A stretch of DNA of 64,000 bases, taken from the NCBI GenBank assembly GCA_019359375.1, contig JAHHHL010000003.1, positions 161,114 through 225,113 on the forward strand, given 5' to 3'. The notes beneath the pieces are model-generated. The model saw only the letters and a program-made list of their open reading frames with translations. It made no database searches and was not told the DNA's origin. Of the stretch, positions 7,471 through 16,590 are shown piece by piece; positions within the stretch are counted from its first letter, which is position 1; every line of letters begins with the position of its first letter. The position numbers and the translations under genes were made by a program. Origin of the DNA: Lyngbya sp. HA4199-MV5. Lineage in GTDB: Bacteria; Cyanobacteriota; Cyanobacteriia; Leptolyngbyales; Leptolyngbyaceae.

Positions 7471-9588
7471 ATGCATCAGTGCTCATACGGGTTGGGATGG
7501 CAATGTGCCGATACATCATCCTACAGCCCACTTACAAGCAATTCTCTACCGAGCGTGCTCCCAGCGAATCGTTCGATCATCGAGTGCCCTGCTCCTCACA
7601 TGCTGCCGACGATGCCCACTGACGCGGTACCAGAAAACGCGGTACCAGAAAATTTGCAGTCAACGGTGCAGCAGTTAACAGCAGAACTACAGGCAGAACG
7701 TTGTCTTAACCGTTTGGGGCAACGGCTGAATGCTTGCGTGGTAGCAGCCCTTACGATCGATCACGAAACCGCTTTCTGCGACACCCACAAGGCATTGGCG
7801 CGCGTGCTGGCGGATGAGTTAAACCAGGGACTAGCACAAAGCTGTGCAATCGTGCTGCGGAGCGGAGATGCAACGAGTCATTGCATTGCCACTTCTGCAC
7901 AAACCCTGGAACCCTGTTTCACTGTTTGTGCGATCGCGGCAAGCCATCTCCAATCGGCACTGGGGGATACGTCTTTTCCGACTATGACTGCGCTACTGCC
8001 GTTTGTGTTGGGGCAGACCTTGACTGAGCGCGAACTGCAAAGCTGGCACACTCAGTTTCCGGCTTGCGGCTGTCCCATCGTCGATGGACAGGTGATCTTA
8101 GGTTGGCTGTTGCTAGCTCCTGCTGCAACTGATTTTCAGCCAGAAACCGCCAATGGACTGTCATCATTCACAGCTTGCTTAAAGGCAGGTCTGATTGAGC
8201 AGAGCCTCGATCGCTATCGGTCGGCGCGGCGGCAAGTTGAGTTGGTTCAGGCGCAAGCACAGCAACGCCAAGCGCTAGAAGCCTCCAACCGCGAATTGAC
8301 TCAAGCGAATCACCTGAAAAGCGAATTTTTGGCAAACACCAGCCATGAGATCCGCACGCCGCTGAGTTCGATTTTGGGCTTTACCCACCTCATGCGCGAA
8401 CAGGGGTTTAGCCCCAGCAATCTCAAGCATCAGGAATATCTCAACATTATCTTGAGCAGTGGTCAGCACCTGCTATCGCTGATTAACGACATTCTCGATC
8501 TCTCAAAAATTGAAGCGAACCAGCTTGATCTGCACTGGGAAACGGTGGCAGTGAAGGCAGTGTGCCAAACCGCGATCGCCCTGGTGCGAGAAAAGGCAAA
8601 CGATAAGGGACTGGCACTCAAGCTAGAGATTGCGCCCCAGGTGGAGACTCTTGTAGCTGACCCACTACGGCTCAAGCAAATGCTGTTTAACCTGCTGTCG
8701 AATGCACTCAAGTTTACCCGCCAGGGAAGTGTGGGACTACAGGTAACTGCCAGCGATGCAATTCGTTTTACCGTTTGGGATACAGGTACAGGCATTTCGG
8801 AAGACCAGCAGCAGTTGCTCTTTCGCCCGTATGCACAGCTTTTGAATACGGCTGCCAAACGGGACGAAGGCACTGGCTTGGGATTAGCGCTCACCCAGAA
8901 ACTCGCAGAACTGCACGGCGGATGCGTAGAAATTCGATCGCAGCTTGGTCAAGGCTCGCACTTTACGATCGTGCTTCCCCTGGAGCCTCCCGCGATCACA
9001 GATAGCAACACGGCTCGCGCTGAATCGGCTCGACCGACACCTGCGCCCAACCCAGCGGTTGGAGAGGGGTGTGAGCAATGCCCGGTGCCCGGTACCCCAG
9101 TGGAGGGCACAATGGTTGATAATGCCAGGTTTGATAGCCCAATGGCAAAGCCTTCTCCCCTGTCTGTGATGCTTTCGCAGTCAGGCATACCCATTCGATC
9201 AAACCATCTTTTGCTGGTCGAAGATAATGCCTACAACGCCAAATTGCTGCTCACATATCTGAGCAAATTGGGCTACGAACTGACTTGGGTAAAAGATGGT
9301 AAGGAGATGAAGCAGGCACTGACCCGCGCACTGCCAGCTTTGATTTTGATGGATGTTCATCTACCTGGCGATAATGGTCTGGCGTTAACGCATCAGCTTC
9401 AGACGGACGATCGCTACCGAGCGATTCCCATTATCGCGCAAACGGCGATGGCGATGAGTGGCGATCGTGACCTTTGCCTACAGGCTGGAACCGTCGCCTA
9501 TATCTCTAAGCCCATTGATCTAAAAGCGTTGGCGCAGTTGGTTAGAAAATACGTCCCAGGCTTGAAGGAGGTTAAGGCAGAAGACTGA
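7471..9588 (+). CDS. Hybrid sensor histidine kinase with C-terminal receiver
   Basis: This 705-residue cytoplasmic protein is a hybrid two-component kinase. Residues 60-260 look like a degenerate GAF-type sensor. A short coiled coil precedes HisKA, where FLANTSHEIRTPLSS carries the phospho-accepting His near residue 292. HATPase motifs follow: NLLSNALKFT (N box), DTGTGI and GTGLGLALTQKLAE (G boxes). A low-complexity linker leads to a receiver domain from about residue 577, with LLVEDNAYNAKLL and phospho-acceptor Asp in LILMDVHLPGDNG. No membrane segment is present, so it senses a cytoplasmic cue or partner. AAGGA five bases upstream supports the ATG at 7471, though residues 1-43 look atypical and ATG at 7600 is an alternative. 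An in-frame 15-base duplication at 7624-7653 gives AVPEN twice. Confidence 0.9.
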   Translation: MHQCSYGLGWQCADTSSYSPLTSNSLPSVLPANRSIIECPAPHMLPTMPTDAVPENAVPENLQSTVQQLTAELQAERCLNRLGQRLNACVVAALTIDHETAFCDTHKALARVLADELNQGLAQSCAIVLRSGDATSHCIATSAQTLEPCFTVCAIAASHLQSALGDTSFPTMTALLPFVLGQTLTERELQSWHTQFPACGCPIVDGQVILGWLLLAPAATDFQPETANGLSSFTACLKAGLIEQSLDRYRSARRQVELVQAQAQQRQALEASNRELTQANHLKSEFLANTSHEIRTPLSSILGFTHLMREQGFSPSNLKHQEYLNIILSSGQHLLSLINDILDLSKIEANQLDLHWETVAVKAVCQTAIALVREKANDKGLALKLEIAPQVETLVADPLRLKQMLFNLLSNALKFTRQGSVGLQVTASDAIRFTVWDTGTGISEDQQQLLFRPYAQLLNTAAKRDEGTGLGLALTQKLAELHGGCVEIRSQLGQGSHFTIVLPLEPPAITDSNTARAESARPTPAPNPAVGEGCEQCPVPGTPVEGTMVDNARFDSPMAKPSPLSVMLSQSGIPIRSNHLLLVEDNAYNAKLLLTYLSKLGYELTWVKDGKEMKQALTRALPALILMDVHLPGDNGLALTHQLQTDDRYRAIPIIAQTAMAMSGDRDLCLQAGTVAYISKPIDLKALAQLVRKYVPGLKEVKAED

Positions 9589-9589
9589 A

Positions 9590-9740
9590 AGGAAGAGTTG
9601 GTAGTTGGTGGTTATTAGATGGCGAAGGCGGTGGAACAGCCGCCAGTAAATTGGAAAACGCTGTAACAACCAACAACTAAAAACCAACAGCTAAAAACTA
9701 AAACTCTTAACGCTCCCCTCTCACTCCTCGCTCCTCTCCA
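9590..9740. repeat. Low-complexity composite repeat
   Basis: This stretch joins GTTGGTGGTTATT-type sequence, a run of CAACAACTAAAAAC-type units, and a pyrimidine arm (CTCTCACTCCTCGCTCC). The GGTTGTTGG-like and CAACCAAC-like parts are complementary and could pair. It belongs to the composite family also present at 16386, 17725, 21424 and 25880 and inside ligA and mutS. Confidence 0.65.
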
Positions 9741-9882
9741 TTCAACTCAAACCTTTTCTTCTCCAACTCCGGTTTTTCCCTTGTGTCGGTAATCTCATCG
9801 TTACCGCTATCAACTAAGGCGAACACGGACTAGACTGTTAAGACAATCCTGATGTCGTGAAGAGTCGAGCTTTACCTCTTGA

Positions 9883-11616
9883 ATGTCTTTGTCTGAAATT
9901 CCCTGCTTGAATTTGGCGATCGCTCCCCTACGGACAGCCAGTCACTTCGCCATCCATGTGACTCAAGCTCCATATCCAGGGGGCTATGTTTTGCATGATT
10001 GTCTTTGGGCTGAGGCTCAAAACCAGCTATGGCTGGGGTGGCAAGACATGTTTTCGGCGAGAAGCCTACCCAATGTGCCGCAGGTGTCGCAGGTCGATGC
10101 GTTGCCTCCCGATTTGGTGTTGCCGCTGGATGCGTCCCCGCCAACCCCTGGTCAGCCGGTTAGCCAATCCGGTCGATTGATGCAAAACCTGGGTATTAGC
10201 TTGTGGCAGTGGTTATTCGATGGTCCCATTCAAGGGAGCCTCGATCATAGCCAGGGCATTGCGATGGGGCAATCTAAACCATTGCGGTTGCGGCTAGAAA
10301 TTCGAGATCCCAATTTGGTGGCGCTGCCCTGGGAAATCATGCAGGATGGGGCGGGGAAGCAACCCATTTCACTTCGGCAGCAGTTGTTGTTTAGCCGTAC
10401 GACGAGCGATGTCCATTCGTTACCGACGCTGCGATCGGACAACATCCTTAAAATTCTGCTCGTTTTAGGCGAAGACTCTGAACCCCCTTCAGAAAACACG
10501 GGATCAGGGCTGGCTAACCGTGCCCACCCTGGCGCTTCACAGACCTTACAGCTTGAGCAAGAAGCGAATGTGTTGGCGCATCTGCTCACAACCTCTGGCA
10601 GCAGTGGCATTGGCGGGGCAACCATTACGCCCTGTCAGGTGGATACGCTGGTGCAGCCCACTCCAGCCGCTCTCATCAGTCAACTGGAGAGACAGACCTA
10701 CAATGTCTTTTTTTACGCTGGGCACGGGATTCCGGCTCCTGACGGCGGGCTGCTGTTTTTGCGACCTGACATGACCCTCAATGGTACGGAACTAGCACAA
10801 GTGCTGACGCGCTGCCAGGTAAAACTGGCTGTGTTCAACGCCTGCTGGGGTGCTCAGCCCGATCACGAAACAGTTTCGACAGCTTCGACCAATGGGGACG
10901 CAATCCGATCGCAAGCCATCTCGCGCAGCAGTTTAGCGGAGGTGCTGATTCATCATGGCGTTCCGGCTGTGTTGGGTATGCGCGATTCCATTACCGACGA
11001 AGAAGCGCTGAGCTTTATCCAAGCCTTTGCCAGGGCGCTCTCAGGACGGGTGCCGATCGACCAGGCAGTTGCCGTAGCGCGACAGCACTTGCTCACGCTG
11101 TATCGCTTTAACCAGCAAGCCTGGACGCTGCCGGTTCTTTATATGCATCCTGAATTTGATGGCGAACTGCTCCAGCCCCTCGAAGGTGGCATGACGGCAA
11201 TGCCGGGACCCATTACCCGGTTGGGGCAACCGAAGCCCGATGCCGCCCTGCGATCGCTCACGACTGCAAAAGTCTGGCATATTCAGGGTGGCTTTATGCG
11301 CGTGGGCAGAGATCGGGCTGAAAACGATCTGGTGCTGCAAGAAGACCAGGGTGGAGTCTCTCGCAAACATGCGGTGATTTTTTGTCGCCAGTCTCACAAT
11401 GGCGGCACTGAGTTAGCGTACTTTCTCGAAGATTTCTCTCGCTTTGGCACCTGGATGCTAGAGCCTGGGCTGGAAACACATGGATGGCGTAAAGTGCATC
11501 GTCAAGAAGTGCCGCTCAAACCTGGTAGCCATTTGAAGTTTGGCAGCACGCACAACGAGGCGCTAGAGTTTACGATCGCGGTGGATCTTCCGGGGGGCGA
11601 TCGTGCTGCTAGCTGA
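9883..11616 (+). CDS. CHAT-domain protease-like protein fused to an FHA domain
   Basis: This 577-residue protein combines two domains. The CHAT (caspase-HetF-associated-with-TPR) domain carries the catalytic-type His in FFYAGHGIP near residue 282 and the Cys in VFNACWGA near residue 319, followed by GVPAVLGMRDSITDEEA, typical of the family. From about residue 465 an FHA domain is visible (MRVGRDRAENDLVLQ, then GVSRKHAVIF with the phospho-Thr-binding Ser-Arg-x-His). The His-Cys dyad is intact, so peptidase activity is plausible. FHA domains bind phosphothreonine and suggest recruitment to a Ser/Thr-kinase substrate, but no such kinase is nearby. The upstream hybrid kinase is 294 bases away. 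No signal peptide is seen. The substrate is unknown. Confidence 0.9.
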   Translation: MSLSEIPCLNLAIAPLRTASHFAIHVTQAPYPGGYVLHDCLWAEAQNQLWLGWQDMFSARSLPNVPQVSQVDALPPDLVLPLDASPPTPGQPVSQSGRLMQNLGISLWQWLFDGPIQGSLDHSQGIAMGQSKPLRLRLEIRDPNLVALPWEIMQDGAGKQPISLRQQLLFSRTTSDVHSLPTLRSDNILKILLVLGEDSEPPSENTGSGLANRAHPGASQTLQLEQEANVLAHLLTTSGSSGIGGATITPCQVDTLVQPTPAALISQLERQTYNVFFYAGHGIPAPDGGLLFLRPDMTLNGTELAQVLTRCQVKLAVFNACWGAQPDHETVSTASTNGDAIRSQAISRSSLAEVLIHHGVPAVLGMRDSITDEEALSFIQAFARALSGRVPIDQAVAVARQHLLTLYRFNQQAWTLPVLYMHPEFDGELLQPLEGGMTAMPGPITRLGQPKPDAALRSLTTAKVWHIQGGFMRVGRDRAENDLVLQEDQGGVSRKHAVIFCRQSHNGGTELAYFLEDFSRFGTWMLEPGLETHGWRKVHRQEVPLKPGSHLKFGSTHNEALEFTIAVDLPGGDRAAS

Positions 11617-11618
11617 CC

Positions 11619-11666
11619 GCGTTAAAACAAAAGCGCGTTAGAACAAAAGCGCATTAGAACAAAAGA
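11619..11666. repeat. Three tandem 16-bp units after the CHAT-FHA gene
   Basis: Units GCGTTAAAACAAAAGC, GCGTTAGAACAAAAGC and a third with two changes follow directly head to tail, starting three bases after the stop codon of the CHAT-FHA gene. They show no dyad symmetry. Confidence 0.75.
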
Positions 11667-11823
11667 TGTTACCAATGGCTGCGTTATTTGAGGTAGCAAA
11701 CCCGGTCAGGCTAAGCACTTATCGGCTAAATGACGTAAATTAGATGGAGTTGCGGAACTGACAGCACTCACCCTGTAGGTAACACCAACGAGGTATTGTT
11801 TTCAGTGCATGCAGGAGTCCCCT

Positions 11824-12492
11824 ATGGTAAGTAAGGTAATGTGTTCTGACGATCACGCAGAGTTAGAGGCTAAGGTTGAGCAAGCGCTATGGGCAACCCT
11901 GCTCCATGCGGACGGCGTACATTGCTCGTGGAAAGGCGATGAACCGCTAGCGGAAGATGCATTTACCGCAGACGAAGAACCCACGGCTAGAGCACCTTAC
12001 GTTTGGAACCCTGCCGTGCCAGAATCAGAAGCCTTTTTTACTGCCTTAGAGCAAGATTCCTCCCTGGATGGTTGGGATGCGGATGCGATTAACATCCGTT
12101 CCAACGCGTTCTTTGCCCAGGTCAATCAATTGTGGTCAGCGACAAGCCTTCAAGAAACGTTGATCCAGCGCTTCGCTACACGCGTGCCTCAACAGTTCCT
12201 CACGGCGATCGCCACCCGCGCCCAAAATGTTTTGTCCAGTTCTGCTTCTTTAGCCGATCAGCTTGTGCAGTGTGTGCAAGACGTACTGCCCAATCTCGCC
12301 GATGATGATTTGTATGTGTTGGCACGTCCCCTTGCCTATGCCATGCGTGGCAACGATGCACCCATTGAATCTACCCTGGAGCGCGTCCGTTCAGTTGAAT
12401 GGGACGCGCTTTCTGAAGTTGAGCAAGCCCGCTTGAGTTTGGCGATCGCTCGCTACGCTATTGCTGAACTGGGAACGAAACGCGAAGACTGA
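11824..12492 (+). CDS. Unknown soluble protein, probably cyanobacterial
   Basis: I do not recognise the family. I chose ATG at 11824 because CAGGAG at 11812-11817 is a good ribosome-binding site seven bases upstream; an in-frame ATG at 11809 overlaps that site. The product has 222 residues, is acidic, lacks signal peptide or membrane segments, and is predicted mainly helical (SLADQLVQCVQDVLPNL, then EWDALSEVEQARLSLAIARYAI). The codon use matches the chromosomal neighbours. It is a single gene, with the CHAT-FHA gene upstream and the mobile-element-like region downstream. No function can be assigned. Confidence 0.7.
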   Translation: MVSKVMCSDDHAELEAKVEQALWATLLHADGVHCSWKGDEPLAEDAFTADEEPTARAPYVWNPAVPESEAFFTALEQDSSLDGWDADAINIRSNAFFAQVNQLWSATSLQETLIQRFATRVPQQFLTAIATRAQNVLSSSASLADQLVQCVQDVLPNLADDDLYVLARPLAYAMRGNDAPIESTLERVRSVEWDALSEVEQARLSLAIARYAIAELGTKRED

Positions 12493-12924
12493 AGCAAGCA
12501 TCTTGTGGTGTCTCTTCAACAAGCCACCATTCAGCAATATTAGGACTTACGCAGAGCGATGAGGGAATGGGTGACTCAGAACTAGGTTTGAGTCACTAGG
12601 GCGTGTCATCAATTAGCTCCGAAACCTTGCAATATCAGCAGTGTCACGCCCGTCCCAACACACCAGGCTAGGGGCTGGAACCCTTGCTGCAAGCGATGTG
12701 TAGTAGTAATTGATGACAGCCCCTAGAGTCAAGCTATGAAAGACACGTTTACTCGCCTGGACTATTGCCCAGTACCTGCTGGTCAGCCAAATCAACTATA
12801 CGCTGACTAACTTTGCTGGTCATAGGGAGCGGTTCTCAAGCACAGGTTACTTGATGATTACCTCTCTCACCCTTCACCCTCTCACCCCCTCTGCCTCCCC
12901 TGCCCCCTCCACTCCCGACTCTCC
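12493..12924. other. Intergenic region with mobile-element traces
   Basis: This 432-base gap between convergent genes begins with TAGGACTTACGCA at 12541, a motif that I recall from ends of cyanobacterial insertion-like repeats. It then has GACTCA/TGAGTC arms at 12573-12594, the MITE-like element at 12600-12722, and ends in a pyrimidine-rich tract at about 12860-12920 that belongs to the low-complexity family. I see no gene. Confidence 0.5.
12600..12722. mobile_element. MITE-like element with terminal inverted repeats and CTAG duplications
   Basis: The left end GGCGTGTCATCAATTA (12600-12615) is matched by the reverse complement of the right end, GGGCTGTCATCAATTA (12707-12722), with two mismatches. 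CTAG flanks both sides (12596-12599 and 12723-12726), as expected for a target duplication; IS5-group elements make YTAR duplications. The 123-base interior has no transposase frame, so it would need a partner element to move. The ends and flanks are seen directly; the IS5 relation is inferred from the target site. Confidence 0.7.
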
Positions 12925-14745
12925 TCAATCCGTCGGTACTTGCTCCACCTGACTGGGGGTCTCAATCTTTTTCTGCGGATTAAAATAAGCTTCCAAAACT
13001 TGACGCACCATCGGAGCTGCGAATGAACCGCCACCGCCGCCAGAGTTTTCACCAAAGGCAACCACCACAATTTCTGGTTTGGCGGTTGGAGCATAGGCAC
13101 CAAACCAGGTATGGGATTGTCGTCCGATATCTTCTGCTGTACCACTTTTCCCCGAAGTGGGCGGTAGCGAAGACACATTCAGCGCGGCACCTGTGCCACC
13201 ATCGACCACTGCACGGAGACCTTCACGCAGAATGCGGACGGTGTCTAGCTTCAGGTTGAGGGACTCCGTCCAGGTTTGGGCGGCTTCATTATCTTTCAGC
13301 AGGTGTGGCTTGACGAGAGAGCCGCCATTCGCGGGTACGGCAAACATCACAGCGACTTGTAGGGGCGTGGTTTGCAAAAAGCCCTGACCGATCGACATAT
13401 TCACGGTGTCGCCTAAAAACCAGCCTTCTTTGATTTCCTGGCGCTTCCAGCCATCGTCGGGTACGAGACCGGGGCTTTCTTCTTCACCCAGGTCAATGCC
13501 CGTTTTGCGACCAAAGCCATAACGTCGCGTCCACTGAATCAAGTTGCGATCGCCCACACCCATCCCAATTTGGTAAAAGAACGTGTCGCTGCTCCACTGC
13601 AACGCGCCCACAAAGCCTAACGGACCAAAGCCAGCGCGGTTCCAGTCGCCAAATTCAATGCCGCCGACTGTGATGGATGGATAGGTGCCCAGCACGGTAT
13701 CGGGGCTAAATTTACCCGTCTCTAAGCCTGCTGTCGTGGTGACAATTTTGAACGTGCTGGCGGGAGGAAACCCCTGTACGGCGCGATTGACGAAGGGGTG
13801 ATCTTTACTTTGAAGCTGCTGCCATTGGGCATCGGTGATGCGGGTGGAGAATAAGTTGGGGTCAAAGGTGGGGCGGCTGACCATTGCCAGCACAGCACCG
13901 TTATTGGGATCGATCGCCACGATCGCCCCTTTGCGATCGCCCAGTGCTTTCTCCGCCGCCTTTTGCAGCTCTAAATCCAGCGTGAGCTGTACATCTTTAC
14001 CCGTTTGGGTTGGCTTCTTGCCCAGCACGCGCACAACCTGTCCCGTGCCATCCACTTCGACCTGTTGCCCACCCCACTCACCGCGCAACAGCTTTTCATA
14101 GGTCGCCTCAACGCCCATCTGACCAATCACATCGCCCAGACGATAGCCTTCGCCCTTGCGCTTTTCAAGTTCGCGATCGTCCATTTCGCCCGTATAGCCA
14201 ATCACATGGGCAGCCAGATCACCGTTGGGATAATAGCGCACGGCTTCTGCATCGACCTGTACGCCTTCCATCTCGCCACCATATTCCGCCAGGGCTGTCA
14301 CCTGGGCAGGGCTAACCCCACGCGCAATGCGAACCAGAAAAGGAGACGTATAGCCTGCTTGCTCTAGACGGTTTTTGATCTTGGCTTCAGGCACGTTCAG
14401 GATTTGCGACAGCCGTTGAAGCGTGGTTTCCCATTCTGCTTTTTTGCGTGCCAGGGGCCACAGAAAAACGGAATGCGACAAGCGACTGCCTGCCAACATT
14501 TTGCCTTTGCGATCGAGAATTTTGCCGCGCTCTGGCTGTCTGGGAATCAAGCGAATGCGGTTGTTCTCTGCAAGTTGACGGTTGCGACTGCCCTCCACTA
14601 GCTGTAAGTAAGCCAAGCGACTACCAATACCCGCCAGCAACACCAGCGACACACCCACCATGAGGGCGACCGACTGATACCGCCGTCCCACCGTCCGGGG
14701 AGTCGTTTGTGTAACGGTTGTGGTAGAAGGTTGGGTTAAGGTCAT
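12925..14745 (-). CDS. mrdA: Penicillin-binding protein 2 (elongasome transpeptidase)
   Basis: This 606-residue protein is a class B high-molecular-weight penicillin-binding protein, which crosslinks peptidoglycan during cell elongation. One N-terminal membrane segment (VALMVGVSLVLLAGIGSRL, residues 25-45) anchors it with the catalytic part outside. The PBP dimerisation domain follows (RLIPRQPERGKILDRKG). The transpeptidase motifs are all present: STFK (catalytic Ser, near residue 330), SSD in QWSSDTFFYQIG, and KSGT near residue 531. FLGDTVNMSIGQGFLQ is typical of the MrdA class rather than of FtsI. No rodA or mre gene is adjacent. The start at MTLTQPS lacks a clear ribosome-binding site. Confidence 0.93.
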   Translation of the reverse strand: MTLTQPSTTTVTQTTPRTVGRRYQSVALMVGVSLVLLAGIGSRLAYLQLVEGSRNRQLAENNRIRLIPRQPERGKILDRKGKMLAGSRLSHSVFLWPLARKKAEWETTLQRLSQILNVPEAKIKNRLEQAGYTSPFLVRIARGVSPAQVTALAEYGGEMEGVQVDAEAVRYYPNGDLAAHVIGYTGEMDDRELEKRKGEGYRLGDVIGQMGVEATYEKLLRGEWGGQQVEVDGTGQVVRVLGKKPTQTGKDVQLTLDLELQKAAEKALGDRKGAIVAIDPNNGAVLAMVSRPTFDPNLFSTRITDAQWQQLQSKDHPFVNRAVQGFPPASTFKIVTTTAGLETGKFSPDTVLGTYPSITVGGIEFGDWNRAGFGPLGFVGALQWSSDTFFYQIGMGVGDRNLIQWTRRYGFGRKTGIDLGEEESPGLVPDDGWKRQEIKEGWFLGDTVNMSIGQGFLQTTPLQVAVMFAVPANGGSLVKPHLLKDNEAAQTWTESLNLKLDTVRILREGLRAVVDGGTGAALNVSSLPPTSGKSGTAEDIGRQSHTWFGAYAPTAKPEIVVVAFGENSGGGGGSFAAPMVRQVLEAYFNPQKKIETPSQVEQVPTD

Positions 14746-15254
14746 ACACGCATTACAAACAGGACAGGCACAACAAGCAACTAGAACACTGGCAATTTAG
14801 GGCACTGACGTTTCGGGCATGATGCTTTCGGGCACTCGGCAACAGGCAGACAAAGGAACGGAGCAAGCCAGCCTGGTAGAGAATGAGTCGTTCGGCAGAA
14901 AGTTGGGCAATCTAAAGCAAGCTGCTGCTTCATGCTAATCCCCTTCGTGTGCTGCCAGGTAAAGTGGCTAGTGTGAAGCTGGCAGGGAACTCGCTGTTTA
15001 AGGTGAGGCGCGGAGTGGGAGGAGTTATGAGCACAACGTTGAACGATCGCTACGTTATGGGGATGATGACTTAACGTATGGAATGAGCCTTCGGTAGATA
15101 AAATAGACCAAGATATAGTCTGTCACTTTATCAGAAGATAGGCACAACCAACTCAGTGCTTGCCCTGAACACGCCTTCCAATCCTGCTCAACCGCTCCTT
15201 GCGCCTCGATCGCCCACACAGTGCGTAAGGAATCAACCATAGGGAACTGTCACG
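14746..15254. other. Long intergenic region between pbp2 and potA
   Basis: These 509 bases separate divergent genes. They include short repeats with a TTTCGGGCA core around 14808-14840 and an inverted repeat at 15097-15132 (GATAAAATAGAC against GTCTGT, three bases, TTTATC) that could form a hairpin in the potA leader or serve as an operator. I see no tRNA or other RNA gene and no convincing coding frame. Confidence 0.45.
15097..15132. promoter_or_regulatory. Imperfect inverted repeat upstream of potA
   Basis: GATAAA and AGAC on the left pair with GTCT and TTTATC on the right around a short AT-rich loop. The element ends about 120 bases before the potA start. It has no T-tract directly after it, so an operator or leader hairpin is as likely as a terminator. 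The role is inferred from symmetry and position only. Confidence 0.35.
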
Positions 15255-16385
15255 ATGTCTCAAACCATCACGCATAATCAGCGCGCTCTGGCGACAGATA
15301 CTGGGTTTGATGTTGAACTCCGCAAAGTGTTTAAGGTGTTTAACGGTGAAACGGCAGTACGAGGCATTGATCTGAACATTCGTCGAGGCGAATTTTTTAG
15401 CATTCTCGGTCCCTCTGGATGCGGCAAAACCACCACTCTACGCATGATTGCAGGGTTCGACTCTCTCTCAGCAGGGGAACTGTTGATTCAAGGGCAGTTA
15501 ATGACGCAGGTGCCACCGTATCGCCGTCCGGTCAACACGGTTTTCCAGAGCTATGCCCTGTTTAGCCACCTCACCGTGCGCGAAAATATTGCCTTTGGGC
15601 TGCGGCTCAAAAAGCGGAGCAAAGCAGAAATTGCCGATCGCGTGCAGGATGCTATCAAGCTCGTCAAGATGGAAGCCTTTGCTAACCGGTTCCCGGCACA
15701 GCTTTCAGGTGGTCAACAGCAGCGAGTCGCCTTGGCGCGTGCATTAGTTAACCGCCCCGCTGTGCTCCTCTTAGATGAACCGTTGGGCGCACTGGACTTG
15801 AAGTTGCGGAAAGAGATGCAGGTTGAGTTAACGAACCTTCACCAGGAATTGGGGCTAACCTTCGTGATGGTCACGCATGATCAGGAAGAAGCGCTCAGTT
15901 TGTCCGATCGCATTGCGGTGATGAACCTGGGCAAAATTGAACAAATTGACACGCCCAGCCGCATTTACGAACAGCCACAGACTGCCTTTGTTGCTGATTT
16001 TATTGGCGATACAAACCTCTTCCCTGCCAAGATTGAGGGCGCACACCCTGCCATGCTCTGGATCACCACGGCAAATGGACTGAAGATGAAAGTCAAGCCG
16101 CTAGAGACCTCAACCCCGTTGACCTCTGGCTCCGTTGTCGTAAGTGTCCGTCCCGAAAAGATTCACGTCACCCGTACCATTCCCACCGATGTCATCAACT
16201 GCTTTGAAGGACGGTTGAGACATGTGATGTATCTGGGTGCTCACGTCCATTATGTGGTTGAGCTGCTATCGGGCGATCGCGTCACAGTTCAGCAGCCCGC
16301 CGCGATCGAAGATATCCCCACCGCCGATACTCCGATCTATGTCCAGTGGGCACCAGGCGATTGTTTAGCGATTCCGACGAGCTAG
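15255..16385 (+). CDS. potA: Spermidine/putrescine ABC transporter ATPase PotA
   Basis: This 376-residue protein is the ATPase of a polyamine importer. The ABC domain shows Walker [11 protein letters not shown] near residue 57, the Q-loop in [11 protein letters not shown], signature [15 protein letters not shown], Walker [13 protein letters not shown] and switch His in [11 protein letters not shown]-terminal TOBE domain follows ([25 protein letters not shown]). The length fits PotA. The order potA-potD-potB-potC on one strand, with gaps of roughly 60-260 bases, supports one transporter locus. PotD identity of the binding protein decides the substrate; ATPases of this class alone could also serve iron or sugar importers. 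ATG at 15255 is followed by a short extension before the ABC fold. Confidence 0.92.
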   Translation: MSQTITHNQRALATDTGFDVELRKVFKVFNGETAVRGIDLNIRRGEFFSILGPSGCGKTTTLRMIAGFDSLSAGELLIQGQLMTQVPPYRRPVNTVFQSYALFSHLTVRENIAFGLRLKKRSKAEIADRVQDAIKLVKMEAFANRFPAQLSGGQQQRVALARALVNRPAVLLLDEPLGALDLKLRKEMQVELTNLHQELGLTFVMVTHDQEEALSLSDRIAVMNLGKIEQIDTPSRIYEQPQTAFVADFIGDTNLFPAKIEGAHPAMLWITTANGLKMKVKPLETSTPLTSGSVVVSVRPEKIHVTRTIPTDVINCFEGRLRHVMYLGAHVHYVVELLSGDRVTVQQPAAIEDIPTADTPIYVQWAPGDCLAIPTS

Positions 16386-16590
16386 AAGGCGGGGGAGTTG
16401 TTGGTTTTTAGTTTTTAGTTTTTAGAAGGAGCTAGGAACGACTCATGCACTAACAATTAACAACTTTTCTTGAATGCCCATTTCTGGTATGACTGGAAGG
16501 CTTTAGGGCTACACAACCAACAACTTTTCTTGAATGCCCGACAAAGCACTATACAACTAACAACCAACAACTAACAACCAACAACTTTTC
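16386..16590. repeat. Composite repeat between potA and potD
   Basis: It contains GTTTTTAGTTTTTAG-type units, many CAACAACTAACAACC-type units and a 19-base sequence, CAACTTTTCTTGAATGCCC, at 16461-16479 and again at 16521-16539. A third partial copy, CAACTTTTC, runs directly into the potD start codon at 16591, so potD has no Shine-Dalgarno sequence and its leader is repeat DNA. Confidence 0.75.

Noticed and set aside
7376..7678. Open frame of 100 codons overlapping the hybrid kinase start
   Set aside because: It is a different frame over the kinase N-terminus, with no ribosome-binding site or family features.
12613..12795. Open frame on the minus strand across the MITE-like element
   Set aside because: It runs through a terminal repeat and shows no transposase motif.
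14746..15254. Small gene upstream of potA on the minus strand (15055-15240)
   Set aside because: The frame has no family features and lacks a convincing ribosome-binding site; it lies in the potA leader region.
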